Below, in pieces: positions 36,060-45,489 of a DNA stretch of 64,000 nt. The notes beneath the pieces were generated by a model. It ran no database searches, was not told the DNA's origin, and saw only the letters and a list, made by a program, of their open reading frames with translations. Positions within the stretch are counted from its first letter, which is position 1, and every line of letters begins with the position of its first letter. This DNA comes from JABFRJ01 sp963847145. Its GTDB lineage: Bacteria > Pseudomonadota > Alphaproteobacteria > Rhizobiales > Hyphomicrobiaceae. Both the position numbers and the translations under genes were made by a program. The stretch spans positions 310,001 to 374,000 of the forward strand of contig CAWJYN010000011.1 of NCBI GenBank assembly GCA_963847145.1, in the 5' to 3' direction.

Positions 36060-37529
36060 TTATCGTGGGCGCGCGGGCGCAAAATAGGTGTCCCACATGG
36101 CGTTCCGGAATAGTTGACCTGGATCGTAGTGCAGCTTGCGCTCGATGAAGCGCGGCGCGTTTTTGTAGACCTTGAGGACCTGATCGGTGCGCGCATGCAG
36201 GCGGTAGGGGAGATAGAAGCTGCCACCGATGGCGGCGATGCGCTCAATCAGCAGCTCGGTCATCTGCAGCATGCCGGCTTCGGCTTCGGGCGTCAGTTCC
36301 TGCGCAAACGACATCACGGCGGCGATACGCGGGCCGGGGGCAAAGGACAGCACGCTCGTTTCATCGGCGCCGACGTAACGCAAGGTGACGTTCAGCAGCT
36401 CCTGCGTGGTCACCGGAATGGTTTCCTTGCAGGCGGTGACGAAGTCGGCGAAGCGTTCCGGCGGTACGAAATACTCATGCAGTATATCGGTGCGGCGGCG
36501 GTCGCGGCCGGCCAAGTTGGCGACGGGCTCGTTGATCAACGCGTTGCGCGTCGGGGTGCCAGTATAGATTTTGGGCGTGGCAACGCTTTCGGCGAACCAG
36601 CGGGCGCGCTTGCCGGCCTCTGAGCCGACCTGGGCACGGTAGATCTCACGCGAGACACCACTGAGCGCACTGGATGTGGCCGCTTTGGGCAGCCCGGTTG
36701 CGGGGGTGGGCACGGGGCGGAAGGTGATGATCAGGCCTTCGTCGAAGAAGTTGCCGCGTGCGACCGACAAGCGGCCATAGGCCATGCGGACGCCGTCGCT
36801 GCTGAGGGCCGCGACGAACTTCGGGCCGAACGCTTTGCCGGGCACCGTCTCGAACTTCGGTTTCAACATAACGTTCTCGACCATTTCGACGGTGAGTTCG
36901 AGAATGATACCGGCGAGCCCGTAGCCGCCCATGGCGAGGCCGAACAGCTCGGCGTTTTCGGTCTTGGAGCAGGTGAGGATCGTGCCGTCGGCGATCATCA
37001 GTTTGATGGCGCGGACGGTTGAGCCAAACGGGCCAAAGGGCACCGGCCAGCCGTGGGCGTTGACGCTGAAAGTGCTGGCGACGCCGAAGTCGTGGTTCGA
37101 CTGCATGACAGCGGGTGAAAATCCGATCGGATCCAGGGTGCGGATCACATCGCGCCAGCGGGTGCCGGCATTGACGCGGAATGTTTTGCTGGCGGTATCA
37201 GACTCGCAGCGTGCCGCATCGAGCGTGATCGCAGTGCCATCGCGCGGCAGGCTCTGGCCGCCCATGGAGTGACGCGCGACGCCGACGGCAACCGGCCGCC
37301 GCGCTTGTGCGGCTTCGGCCATCTCTTTGCGCAGCTGCGCGATAAAGGCCGCATCGTCGTCCGGCTTGGCAACCCAGTGGCGCAGGACCGGCGTCGGATT
37401 GAGGCGGCTCGCGTCATTGAGCAGCGTGCGCTGGGCGGCGCCGGCGGTATGTGGCGACACCGCCAGTGCCGCCACCGCCGCGCCGCCTTTGAGCGCGTTG
37501 CGTCGTGAGATGACACTTGGCTTCGGCAT
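36060..37529 (-). CDS. Tat-exported FAD-binding oxidoreductase (D-arabinono-lactone oxidase-like)
   Basis: A 489-residue protein with a twin-arginine signal (SRRNALKGGAAVAALAV, residues 8-24) and a PCMH/VAO-type FAD domain: VGVARHSMGGQS (residues about 82-93), TFSVNAHGWPVPFGPFGSTV and MGGYGLAGIILELTVE. The C-terminal substrate domain ends WDTYFAPARPR. Oxidises an unknown alcohol or lactone in the periplasm. ATG at 37529 begins MPKPSVISRRN. It is first in the operon with the DUF4383-like and unknown membrane genes. Confidence 0.84.
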   Translation of the reverse strand: MPKPSVISRRNALKGGAAVAALAVSPHTAGAAQRTLLNDASRLNPTPVLRHWVAKPDDDAAFIAQLRKEMAEAAQARRPVAVGVARHSMGGQSLPRDGTAITLDAARCESDTASKTFRVNAGTRWRDVIRTLDPIGFSPAVMQSNHDFGVASTFSVNAHGWPVPFGPFGSTVRAIKLMIADGTILTCSKTENAELFGLAMGGYGLAGIILELTVEMVENVMLKPKFETVPGKAFGPKFVAALSSDGVRMAYGRLSVARGNFFDEGLIITFRPVPTPATGLPKAATSSALSGVSREIYRAQVGSEAGKRARWFAESVATPKIYTGTPTRNALINEPVANLAGRDRRRTDILHEYFVPPERFADFVTACKETIPVTTQELLNVTLRYVGADETSVLSFAPGPRIAAVMSFAQELTPEAEAGMLQMTELLIERIAAIGGSFYLPYRLHARTDQVLKVYKNAPRFIERKLHYDPGQLFRNAMWDTYFAPARPR

Positions 37530-37629
37530 TGCGCGCCCCCCGTTGATCAGAATCGATCCGATCATTGCGGCACGTTAGAGGCGGCTCAGGGGTGTTAGCA
37601 ACGGGCTGGCAGGACGGCACCGTCTGCGA

Positions 37630-37657
37630 TGGGGTCAGCACCTTGGGTCTGACCCCA
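37630..37657. repeat. Perfect hairpin TGGGGTCAG / CTGACCCCA
   Basis: TGGGGTCAG (37630-37638) pairs perfectly with CTGACCCCA (37649-37657) across ten bases. It stands nine bases beyond the stop of the leftward sugar dehydrogenase gene, so it may end that transcript, though there is no U run. GGGTCTGACCCC sequences are common dispersed intergenic repeats in proteobacteria. Confidence 0.5.
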
Positions 37658-37666
37658 CAGTACGGG

Positions 37667-39019
37667 TCACGCCGCGACGATGTGGGGCGCGCGCAGGCCG
37701 GCGCGGGCGCAGGCGTTGCGGGTGTCGATGATCAGCTTGGCGTGACGGGCCAAGGACGGATAGTCGACCGCGTCGTGGTCGGTGGCGATCAGCACGACGT
37801 CGTAGGTGGCGATAGCGGCCGGGTCCCACGCGACCGACAGGCGGCCGTTCAGTGTCTTGTGCTCGCGTGTGTTGGGCACCTTGGGAATGTAGGGATCGTA
37901 GTAGTCGGTGCGAGCGCCGCGCGCTTCGAGCAGTTCCATCAAATGCAAAGCGGGGCTTTCGCGTGGGTCGTCGATGTTTTTCTTGTAGGCGATGCCGAGC
38001 ACAAGCACGCGGGCACCGTTGAGGCCCCGGCTGGTGGCGGCATCGAGCGCTTGCGCCAGCCGGTCCACGACATGGGCCGGCATGGCCGTATTGATTTGGC
38101 CGGCGAGTTCGATGAAGCGGGTGGAGATGCCGAATTCCTTGGCTTTCCAGGTCAGGTAGAACGGGTCGATGGGAATACAGTGACCGCCGAGGCCAGGGCC
38201 AGGATAAAACGGCATAAAGCCGAACGGTTTGGTTTTTGCGGCATCGATCACTTCCCAGACGTCGATACCCATGGCGCCGTAGATGATTTTGAGTTCATTG
38301 ACGAGGGCGATGTTGACGGCGCGGAAGACGTTCTCGGTGATCTTGACCGCTTCGGCGGTGGCGGCCGAGGAGACGCGCACGGTCTTGACGACGAAGCCGC
38401 TGTAGAGCGCGTCGGCGAGATCGAGAGCCATCGGGCCATCGCCGCCAACGACTTTCGGGATACGCGAGGTGGAGAAGTCGATGTTGCCGGGATCTTCGCG
38501 CTCGGGCGAGAAGGCGAGGAAGAAATCGCTACCGGATTTGAGGCCGTTCGCTTCCAGGATGGGCTTGCAAACTTCGACGGTGGTTCCCGGATAGGTCGTG
38601 CTTTCGAGGACTATCAGCTGGCCGGGGCGCAGATGCTTGGCGATCGTCTGCGTAGTTGCTTCGACATAGGTTAGGTCGGGCTCGAAGTGCGCAGTCAACG
38701 GCGTTGGCACACAAATCAGGATCGCGTCCATTTTCGCCAGTTGGGCGAAGTCCGCGGTGGCACGGAAGCGGCCGCTGGCGGCGAGTTCCTGCACGTCGCT
38801 GTCGCTGATGTGTTTGATGTAGCTTTTGCCCTGCGAGAGGGTCGCGGCCTTCGATGTGTCGATGTCAAATCCGACAACGGGCGCACCACTGCGCGCGATC
38901 GCCATGCACAGCGGCAGGCCGACGTACCCGAGGCCGATGATGCCGATCTGCGCTGTTTTGCTTTTCAAGCGCTCGAGCAGTTGGGCGCTGACTTTAGGGC
39001 CTTCAGTATTGATCATCAT
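37667..39019 (-). CDS. Nucleotide-sugar dehydrogenase (UDP-HexNAc/UDP-Glc type, WbpA-like)
   Basis: Two-step NAD-dependent oxidation of a UDP-sugar to its uronic acid, for surface polysaccharide. The 450-residue protein has an N-terminal Rossmann motif (IGIIGLGYVGLPLCMAIA, residues 25-42), ICVPTPL, LESTTYPGTT, FSPEREDPGN, and the catalytic Cys in GPGLGGHCIPIDPFYL. Sequence style is nearer WbpA/WecC than classical Ugd. It is divergent from kpsS and kpsC, fitting a role in capsule precursor supply. Confidence 0.9.
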   Translation of the reverse strand: MMINTEGPKVSAQLLERLKSKTAQIGIIGLGYVGLPLCMAIARSGAPVVGFDIDTSKAATLSQGKSYIKHISDSDVQELAASGRFRATADFAQLAKMDAILICVPTPLTAHFEPDLTYVEATTQTIAKHLRPGQLIVLESTTYPGTTVEVCKPILEANGLKSGSDFFLAFSPEREDPGNIDFSTSRIPKVVGGDGPMALDLADALYSGFVVKTVRVSSAATAEAVKITENVFRAVNIALVNELKIIYGAMGIDVWEVIDAAKTKPFGFMPFYPGPGLGGHCIPIDPFYLTWKAKEFGISTRFIELAGQINTAMPAHVVDRLAQALDAATSRGLNGARVLVLGIAYKKNIDDPRESPALHLMELLEARGARTDYYDPYIPKVPNTREHKTLNGRLSVAWDPAAIATYDVVLIATDHDAVDYPSLARHAKLIIDTRNACARAGLRAPHIVAA

Positions 39020-39265
39020 TGCTTGCTTTCAGACACAGTGAGAATGGATGGTTTGAAACGACAGATTGGACGAAAATTGCACTCAGTAGGCATCGTGGCC
39101 CGTCTGGCCTGGTGTTGGGTTGCGCACGCGCCGCCACGTTGCACGCCAGCGCACGAAGTTCAACGGTCAGCGCCGGGATTGCAGCGCCCCTGGCCATAGA
39201 TCAGCACCAAGTGCATCAACTCGGCAACAGGACTCGCGATGTCCTGTACGCGGTGCTGGTTACGG

Positions 39266-39293
39266 TTGACAAGTGCTTGTCTTGTCATAAATC
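39266..39293 (+). promoter_or_regulatory. Candidate sigma-70-type promoter for kpsS
   Basis: A perfect TTGACA (39266-39271) is followed after 16 bases by TAAATC (39288-39293), about 85 bases before kpsS. The -10 match is poor. It lies in a 360-base non-coding region (39020-39379) between the divergent dehydrogenase and kpsS genes that is less GC-rich than its surroundings; no other feature was recognised there. Confidence 0.35.
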
Positions 39294-39379
39294 TAGCTGC
39301 TGTTTAGTCAGCACATTGCGATCGAAACCTGGAGATATTTTGCAGGCCGTTTGTCTTGTATTGAAAGGGTCTTTGACCA

Positions 39380-40780
39380 ATGCCTCCGCAAATTGTTCGT
39401 GCTCTGTCAGTCCGTGGGGTGGCCAACGGTGCTGCAGACAGTGCTGCGCCGGCGGCGACGCTGCTTTTGCTGCAGGGACCCGTCGGCGGCTACTTCGGTG
39501 CGCTGGCGCGGCAGGCCACGGCGGCCGGGCATCGCGTCATCAACGTTCATCTCAATCTCGCCGATCGTCTTTTCAAGACTGGCGGCGAGACCGTTTCATA
39601 CGCCGGCACAGAGGCGGCATGGGAGCCTTGGCTCGAGACGCTTTGCCGGGACCGCAAGCCGGACGCGATTTTGATGTTTGGCGATCGGCGGCCAGCGCAC
39701 ATCACGGCGTGCCAGGTGGCAGAGCGGCTCGGTATTCCGGTCTACAGTTTTGAAGAAGGCTACATCCGTCCGGACTTTGTCACGTTCGAGCGGGGCGGCA
39801 ACAACGCGCGCTCGCCGCTGCCGCGCGTGCCGCTGGCCTATGGTCCAACGTTTGGACCGGAGCCGAAGGTTATCAAGGTCGCGCAATCGTTTTGGAGCAT
39901 GACGGTCGTCGCATGCGCCTACTTCATCGCGCTGGCGGCCGGGAAGCGGCTCTATCCGCACTACCGGCATCACCGGGTTCGTCCACTCGGCGGCGAGGCG
40001 GTGAACTGGTGGCGCAATGTGGGGCGCAAAGCCTTCGCTCGGCCGCGTGATAACCGCTTGCAAGAGCGGCTGGTTGCCGCAAAATCAAAAGCCTTTTTCC
40101 TGGTGGCGCTGCAGGTTCATGATGACCTGCAGGCGGTACATCATGGAGCGGGCTGGTCACAGGAACGCCTGATCGAAAGCGCGATCCGGTCATTTGCGGC
40201 GCATGCGCCGGCAGACACCGAGCTGGTGCTGCGCTGTCATCCCTACGACCGCGGACACCGGAGTTATGGCGCGCTCGTCGACACGGTGACCAGCGCGCTG
40301 GGGGTGCAGGATCGCGTGCATCTGATGCAGTCAGGGCATGGTCCGACGCTGTTGACGCATGCCAAGGGGCTCATCACTGTGAACAGCACGATGGCGTTGT
40401 CGGCCATGCATCACGGCTGCCCGGTGTATGCGCTCGGCGATAGTTTTTACCGCATTGCGGGTCTGGTTGCCGAGGGTGACGGGGAGAGCGGGCTTGACGC
40501 CTTCTGGCATCAACCCGGCGCGGTCGACATGGACCTGTTTCAGGCCTTCGTCGCGCGGTTACGCCGGCAGGTGCTCATCAACGGCAGCTTTTATCGGCGG
40601 CGGCATTGGCGCCAGATGACGCAGGATGTGCTGCGCCGGCTGGCGATGGATGGCGCTGGTGTCGCCAAGCCGGTGGTGGATGGAGACCCGTTGCTGGCAG
40701 AGGAGGCTGGGGCCGTGATGCCGCAATCCGTGCCGGTGGATGTGCTTGTGCCGCATCCGGAACAGCGACGGGCGTGCTAG
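39380..40780 (+). CDS. kpsS: Capsule beta-Kdo transferase, KpsS-like
   Basis: A 466-residue cytoplasmic glycosyltransferase of the capsule Kdo-linker pathway. Near the N-terminus LLLLQGPVGGYFGALARQ, FGDRRPAHITACQVAERLG and YSFEEGYIRPDFVTFE are typical of KpsS/LipB. The C-terminal half shows FFLVALQVHDDLQ, LRCHPYDRG and TVNSTMALSAMHHGCPVYALG, the donor-binding half. KpsS adds the first beta-Kdo to phosphatidylglycerol. It is followed 65 bases later by kpsC. The ATG at 39380 is the first that keeps the conserved opening. Confidence 0.88.
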   Translation: MPPQIVRALSVRGVANGAADSAAPAATLLLLQGPVGGYFGALARQATAAGHRVINVHLNLADRLFKTGGETVSYAGTEAAWEPWLETLCRDRKPDAILMFGDRRPAHITACQVAERLGIPVYSFEEGYIRPDFVTFERGGNNARSPLPRVPLAYGPTFGPEPKVIKVAQSFWSMTVVACAYFIALAAGKRLYPHYRHHRVRPLGGEAVNWWRNVGRKAFARPRDNRLQERLVAAKSKAFFLVALQVHDDLQAVHHGAGWSQERLIESAIRSFAAHAPADTELVLRCHPYDRGHRSYGALVDTVTSALGVQDRVHLMQSGHGPTLLTHAKGLITVNSTMALSAMHHGCPVYALGDSFYRIAGLVAEGDGESGLDAFWHQPGAVDMDLFQAFVARLRRQVLINGSFYRRRHWRQMTQDVLRRLAMDGAGVAKPVVDGDPLLAEEAGAVMPQSVPVDVLVPHPEQRRAC

Positions 40781-40845
40781 GAGCCGCGTTCAAGATCGGG
40801 GCGCACTTCTTTGCCGCCGCGACCGCTGCCACTCCGTAGGCCACC

Positions 40846-42957
40846 GTGTCAGACACATTCACCGCAGCGATCGAAAAGCTTTCCCCGCAGGCGCGCCTTG
40901 CCGCAGCGTCGCGCGGTATGCTCGCGCTCCCGCATCTGCCGGCATTCTTTGGGGAGCGGCCGATCGTCCGCCTTGGCCGGGGCGATGCTGATGGCGTGCT
41001 GGGGTGGGGCCTCAAGCGCTCGGGGCTGATCGCGCGGTGCGAGGCGGCGCGGCGTGGTGTGGCGCTCGGGATCATTGAGGACGGCTTCATCCGGTCGGTG
41101 GGTCTCGGCAAGTCTAATGCGCCGCCAGTGTCGCTGGTCCTCGACGACACGGGTATTTATTTTGATGCCGCACAGCCATCGCGGCTGGAGCGACTGCTCG
41201 GCGATTGCGACGGATGGCTGACGCCGGCCTTGCAATCTGCGGCGCAGCAGGGCCTCGCGCGCTGGCGGGCGGAGCGGCTGTCGAAGTACAATCTCGGAGC
41301 CGACAGTGCGCCGCGCACGGGGGATCGGCGGCGCGTCATTTTGATCGATCAGGTGGCGGGAGATGCTTCCATTGCTGGGGCATGCAGCACGCCGGCGACG
41401 TTTGCCGTTATGCTGGTGTCGGCATTGCAGCATTATGCGGCGGCGCGGTTGGCGGTGCGGGTGCACCCGGATGTGGCTGCTGGGAAGGCGCGTGGGCATC
41501 TGGTGCGATTGGCGCGGGACGCCGGCATTGATGTGCTGGCCGACGACCTGACGCCGCACGCGATCCTCGACCGTGCCGAGGCGATCTGGACGGTGTCGAG
41601 CGGGCTTGGTTTTGAAGCGATCCTGCGGGGCGTGCCGGTGGTGACGTTCGGGGTGCCGTTCTATGCCGGCTATGGGCTGAGTGATGATCGCGCCGAGGGT
41701 GCGCCGGCGCGAGCGGCCTTAACGCGCCGTGGCATGCAGCGCACGCCGGATGACCTCTTTGCGGCAGCGTTTCTGGCCTATGCGCGTTATGCTGATCCGG
41801 TGACGCAGCGGGCGGTGCCGTTTGATGGGGCCTGCGACCGGCTGGTTGATTGGCGGCGGCGGGCGGGTGAATTGGCGGCGGGGCGGACGTATGCGTTCGG
41901 GTTCTCGCGCTGGAAGCAAGTAGGGGCGCGGAGTTTTCTGGGCGCGCCGTTCGCGCCAGTGACGTTTGGCGGTGCACCTCGCTTGAGGGCCCTGGCGCGG
42001 GCGCAGCGTGCAGGCGCGCAACGGACAGCAGTGTGGGGTATCACGGACCCGCCGGGCTTTGAGGCGGCGGCGCGTGCTGCCGGGCTTGGTCTGGTGCGCG
42101 TCGAGGATGGGTTTATTCGCTCCGTCGGTCTTGGGTCCGACATCAGGCCGGCGGGATCGCTGGTGCTCGATGATCTCGGCATCTACTACGATGCGACGCG
42201 TGCGAGCCGGCTTGAAACGTTGATCGCTGAAGGGCTGTTCGACGCAGAGTTGCTCGCGCGCGCGGCGCGTCTGCGCGTACGGCTGGTAGCCGGCGCGATG
42301 ACGAAATACAACCTCGGCGGCGGCGAAGGTGTGGTGTTGCCGGATGCGGCCGGGCGCACTGTCGTGCTGGTCGCCGAACAGGTGCCGGGCGATGCCGCGT
42401 TGCGGCTTGGGACCGGACGTGTTGCGACGAATTCGGCGTTGTTGGCGGCCGTGCGCGCCAACCGCCCGGATGCGTTTATCATCTACAAGGAGCACCCCGA
42501 TCTCGTGTCCGGCAATCGCGCGGGGCGGCTCAAGCGCGCGGCCATTCTCGCGCAGGCCGATCACGTGATCTCAGCGGGCGACATGGCGGGGCTCTACCAA
42601 CGGATTGACGAACTGCATGTGATGTCGTCGCTGGCGGGTTTTGAGGCGCTGTGCCGGGGCGTGCGCGTCGTGTCGTGGGGCAAGCCGTTTTATGGTGGCT
42701 GGGGGCTGACGGAGGATCGCGAAATCTTCCAGCGGCGGCCGCGTCGCGTGACGCTCGATGAACTGGTGGCGGCAACGCTCATTCTGTATCCGCACTATGC
42801 CGACCCCGTGTCAGGTGTGCCGTGTTCGGTCGAGGACTTCGTCGGCGCGATTGAACGGCTGCGCGCCGAGGGCCGCGCGAGCCCGCCAGCAGGCGGAGTT
42901 TTGCGGTTGATGCTCCGGCAACTGGGGCGGTTGAAGCGGAAGGTGATGCTGCGGTAA
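40846..42957 (+). CDS. kpsC: Capsule beta-Kdo transferase KpsC, two-domain
   Basis: A 703-residue protein with two homologous halves, each an alternating beta-2,4/2,7-Kdo transferase module. The duplicated signature is IEDGFIRSVGLGKSNAPPVS with LVLDDTGIYFDA in half one, and VEDGFIRSVGLGSDIRPAGS with LVLDDLGIYYDA in half two. WTVSSGLGFEAILRGVPVVTFG and VMSSLAGFEALCRGVRVVSWG are the paired donor sites. It extends the Kdo primer begun by KpsS. Start is GTG at 40846; no ATG lies near. Confidence 0.93.
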   Translation: MSDTFTAAIEKLSPQARLAAASRGMLALPHLPAFFGERPIVRLGRGDADGVLGWGLKRSGLIARCEAARRGVALGIIEDGFIRSVGLGKSNAPPVSLVLDDTGIYFDAAQPSRLERLLGDCDGWLTPALQSAAQQGLARWRAERLSKYNLGADSAPRTGDRRRVILIDQVAGDASIAGACSTPATFAVMLVSALQHYAAARLAVRVHPDVAAGKARGHLVRLARDAGIDVLADDLTPHAILDRAEAIWTVSSGLGFEAILRGVPVVTFGVPFYAGYGLSDDRAEGAPARAALTRRGMQRTPDDLFAAAFLAYARYADPVTQRAVPFDGACDRLVDWRRRAGELAAGRTYAFGFSRWKQVGARSFLGAPFAPVTFGGAPRLRALARAQRAGAQRTAVWGITDPPGFEAAARAAGLGLVRVEDGFIRSVGLGSDIRPAGSLVLDDLGIYYDATRASRLETLIAEGLFDAELLARAARLRVRLVAGAMTKYNLGGGEGVVLPDAAGRTVVLVAEQVPGDAALRLGTGRVATNSALLAAVRANRPDAFIIYKEHPDLVSGNRAGRLKRAAILAQADHVISAGDMAGLYQRIDELHVMSSLAGFEALCRGVRVVSWGKPFYGGWGLTEDREIFQRRPRRVTLDELVAATLILYPHYADPVSGVPCSVEDFVGAIERLRAEGRASPPAGGVLRLMLRQLGRLKRKVMLR

Positions 42958-42990
42958 GCTGCGTTGCAGTGTTCCATCTGCTGGCAGCAC

Positions 42991-43935
42991 CTAACCGACC
43001 TTGGCGGGTTTGTCAGCGCCTCGACTGTTAACGAGCTCTAGGCGCGCTTGATCCGCTGCGGCCTCAGCGAGCAGCCAATCTCGCAGCGCCACAACTTTTG
43101 GCAACTTCGAAGTCGCTTTGGGACACACGATCCAATAGGCATAGGGCACCGGCAAACTGAGCGTAAACGGCCGGACGAGCCGGCCGGAGATAAGATCCCA
43201 CGCGGCAAGTGCGCTTCGCGCCAATGCAATCCCCTGTCCGTCGACAGCTGCGTCAAGCGCCATGCTGGCTTGATTGAGAATTGGGCCGCGGCTCACATCG
43301 GCATTCGCAAGACCGGCCATCTCGCACCACCGCGCCCAGTCCTTTCGATCGTTGATGTGTAATAGTCTGTGCTTGGCGAGATCCGACGGCGCGCGGATGG
43401 CCATTTTGCCGAGCAGAAGTTTCGGGCTGCAGACGGGGATAAGCTCCTCGGTGCATAAGCGGGTGACATGCAAGCCGAGCGGTGTGCCGTCACCATGCCG
43501 GATCGCGACATCGACATCTTCGCTTGCGAAATCGATGTGATGCAGCGACGCGCTGATCCGCAGATCAATGGCTGGATGGGCTTCGGCAAAGCGTTGCAGC
43601 CGGTGTACCAGCCATTTAGACGCAAAATTTGGTGACGTGCTGACCGTCAGGACGCCGGTGCTCTGCCGCTGGAGAAGCCGCTCCGTTCCGACGGCGATCC
43701 GGTCCAACGCGTCCCGTACGACCTCCAGGTAGATGCGCCCCGCTTCGGTGATGACAAGGCGTTGACGTTCCCGGCTGAACAGCTTGAGCCCCAGCTCGTT
43801 CTCCAGCGCTTTGACCTGATGACTGACGGCACCTTGCGTCACGTGCAACTCTTCGGCTGCACGCGTGAAGCTCTCATGACGAGCGGCGGCCTCAAACGCT
43901 TTGAGGGCATTCAAAGGGGGCAGGCGACGCGCCAT
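42991..43935 (-). CDS. LysR family transcriptional regulator (GcvA-type)
   Basis: A 314-residue regulator. The N-terminal winged HTH reads LNALKAFEAAARHESFTRAA, EELHVTQGAVSHQVKALE (residues 8-45), and the periplasmic-binding-like effector domain includes TVSTSPNFASKWLVHRL and DVAIRHGDGTPLG. GcvA-type members activate or repress divergent targets. Here the divergent neighbour is a DUF1127 gene, a combination seen often in rhizobia. The effector is unknown. Confidence 0.9.
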   Translation of the reverse strand: MARRLPPLNALKAFEAAARHESFTRAAEELHVTQGAVSHQVKALENELGLKLFSRERQRLVITEAGRIYLEVVRDALDRIAVGTERLLQRQSTGVLTVSTSPNFASKWLVHRLQRFAEAHPAIDLRISASLHHIDFASEDVDVAIRHGDGTPLGLHVTRLCTEELIPVCSPKLLLGKMAIRAPSDLAKHRLLHINDRKDWARWCEMAGLANADVSRGPILNQASMALDAAVDGQGIALARSALAAWDLISGRLVRPFTLSLPVPYAYWIVCPKATSKLPKVVALRDWLLAEAAADQARLELVNSRGADKPAKVG

Positions 43936-43941
43936 GGGTGT

Positions 43942-43965
43942 CCTTAATCATGAGAAAATCTAAGG
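43942..43965. promoter_or_regulatory. Candidate LysR box between regulator and DUF1127 gene
   Basis: CCTTA (43942-43946) and TAAGG (43961-43965) form an inverted repeat with a 14-base AT-rich centre, seven bases upstream of the regulator ATG and about 100 bases upstream of the DUF1127 gene. It contains T-N11-A pairs as expected of LysR operators. Position suits autoregulation and control of the divergent gene. Confidence 0.45.
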
Positions 43966-44060
43966 TATGGTAGAGAAACGATGCTTTGCTGGCAATACGA
44001 GTAGTGCCGTATTCCTTGGTCTCCAGCAGTCGATGGCGACGGCAAAACGGAGTAAAATTC

Positions 44061-44300
44061 ATGACCAGCTTCGCACTGACCGTCCCCTATTCCGGCCGGC
44101 ATGGGGCGCCTGCTGCCGCCTCATCTGCAGCCAAAACCTCTGCCGGTGGGCCGGCGGCATGGGGCGCGACCCTGTTGCGCGGTCTCGCCCGGCGCAGGCA
44201 GCGGCAAGCGCTTGCAGACCTGGATGCGCGGCTGCTGGCCGATGTCGGGATTGACGCGGCGGCGGCCCGGCGCGAGGCAGCGAAGCCGTTCTGGAGGTGA
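44061..44300 (+). CDS. DUF1127 domain-containing small protein
   Basis: A 79-residue protein whose last 40 residues, LLRGLARRRQRQALADLDAR followed by LLADVGIDAAAARREAAKPFWR (key stretches), are the DUF1127 Arg-rich motif. Small DUF1127 proteins act in RNA-linked and phosphate/carbon adaptation in alphaproteobacteria. ATG at 44061 is preceded by GGAG nine bases upstream. It is divergent from the LysR gene and probably its target. Confidence 0.82.
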   Translation: MTSFALTVPYSGRHGAPAAASSAAKTSAGGPAAWGATLLRGLARRRQRQALADLDARLLADVGIDAAAARREAAKPFWR

Positions 44301-44358
44301 AAACCCTGAGTCACGTCCCGGCTGTTCCTAACGGGGCGATCAGCGGTGCGCGATGTTT

Positions 44359-45240
44359 TCAGCCAACCGCAGCTGTCACGAAAATGAACTCGCTTTGGCG
44401 GTTGTTTTTATATGGAGGCAGTTTGGAGGGGACGGGGATGCCGGCTTCGGCCAAGCGGTCGTAGAAGGTTTGGCGGGCGGCGGGCGTGAGGCGTGTCGAG
44501 ACGAAGTGTGAGGCGTCGATGATGGCACCGCCGAACGGTTTGAGGCCTTTGATCGCCGTCGCCTCGATGTCGCCCTTGCCGGTGAAGACAAAATCGACGG
44601 CGACCATGAGTGATCGAGAACAATCGGCTTCGGCGAGCGCCTGCGGCCAGGCGCCGTGCAGAAGCGTGACGTTGCCGGCGAGCTGGGGGTACTTGTCTTC
44701 GAGCCACAGTTTGAGCGCCGCCATGCAGTCAAACCGTGCGCGCGAGGCTTCGACGCACGTGACCTTGCGGCCGAGAATGCCAAGCGCGAGGCCAAGCTGG
44801 CCGAAACCGGCGCCGGCTTCGACGATTTGTTCGAACTCGAGGAAATTATAGGGCAACACGTTGAGCAGCATCGTGTCGCTGTCATTGAAGGCTTGCCCGC
44901 GTGCGATCTGGCCGGCGTAGTAGGCACCAAGGCCACTGCCCTCGGCACCAAGTTCGGCGACGCGGTGCGCCAGGAATGCAAGCATTTCAGCTTCGAGTAC
45001 GGCAAGATCGGCGAAGGCGAGGGCTTGGCCGGCAAGGTCGCTGGGGCTGGAAGCCAGCGGAGAGCTGGGGGCGGCGGTGGCCGCGGCTTGAATGGCTGCT
45101 GGTCCGGCGGGGACGGTGTCGGCGGGATCATCGGCGCGGACAGCGTCCGCCGTCTGGAGGGGCACCGCATCGGCCGCCGGGCTGCCAAATGGCCACGTTG
45201 TCGGCCAGCGCTTTGTCACGTCAGTCCCCCGATTGCTCAT
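44359..45240 (-). CDS. SAM-dependent methyltransferase-like protein
   Basis: The 293-residue product has an Ala/Pro-rich first 70 residues, then a Rossmann-like core with EQIVEAGAGFGQLGLALGIL (SAM motif I style), KVTCVEASRARFDCM (acidic end of strand 2) and MVAVDFVFTGKG. It is probably a methyltransferase, but the acceptor is unknown. It lies divergently next to kpsE and may modify capsule or its precursors. ATG at 45240 begins MSNRGTDVTKRW; an upstream extension to 45297 is less likely. Confidence 0.65.
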   Translation of the reverse strand: MSNRGTDVTKRWPTTWPFGSPAADAVPLQTADAVRADDPADTVPAGPAAIQAAATAAPSSPLASSPSDLAGQALAFADLAVLEAEMLAFLAHRVAELGAEGSGLGAYYAGQIARGQAFNDSDTMLLNVLPYNFLEFEQIVEAGAGFGQLGLALGILGRKVTCVEASRARFDCMAALKLWLEDKYPQLAGNVTLLHGAWPQALAEADCSRSLMVAVDFVFTGKGDIEATAIKGLKPFGGAIIDASHFVSTRLTPAARQTFYDRLAEAGIPVPSKLPPYKNNRQSEFIFVTAAVG

Positions 45241-45489
45241 CTCACGCCGTGACACTGCATGCTGCCGTCTATCGCGGACAGGACAGCACGGCGTCAAGCC
45301 CGAGGATCGGGGGACGGCGGGGCGGATTTGTGATGAAAAAATGGAGATAGGACGTCAACGCAGGCAATGGCTTGGCGGGCTGCAGATGTGATAGACCGGA
45401 ATCGGCTCGAAAAGCGCCGCACTTATTGGTGACGACGGTACATTCAAAGACGCAGGTTTCCTTATGCTCCAGACTAAGGCCCCGATGGC

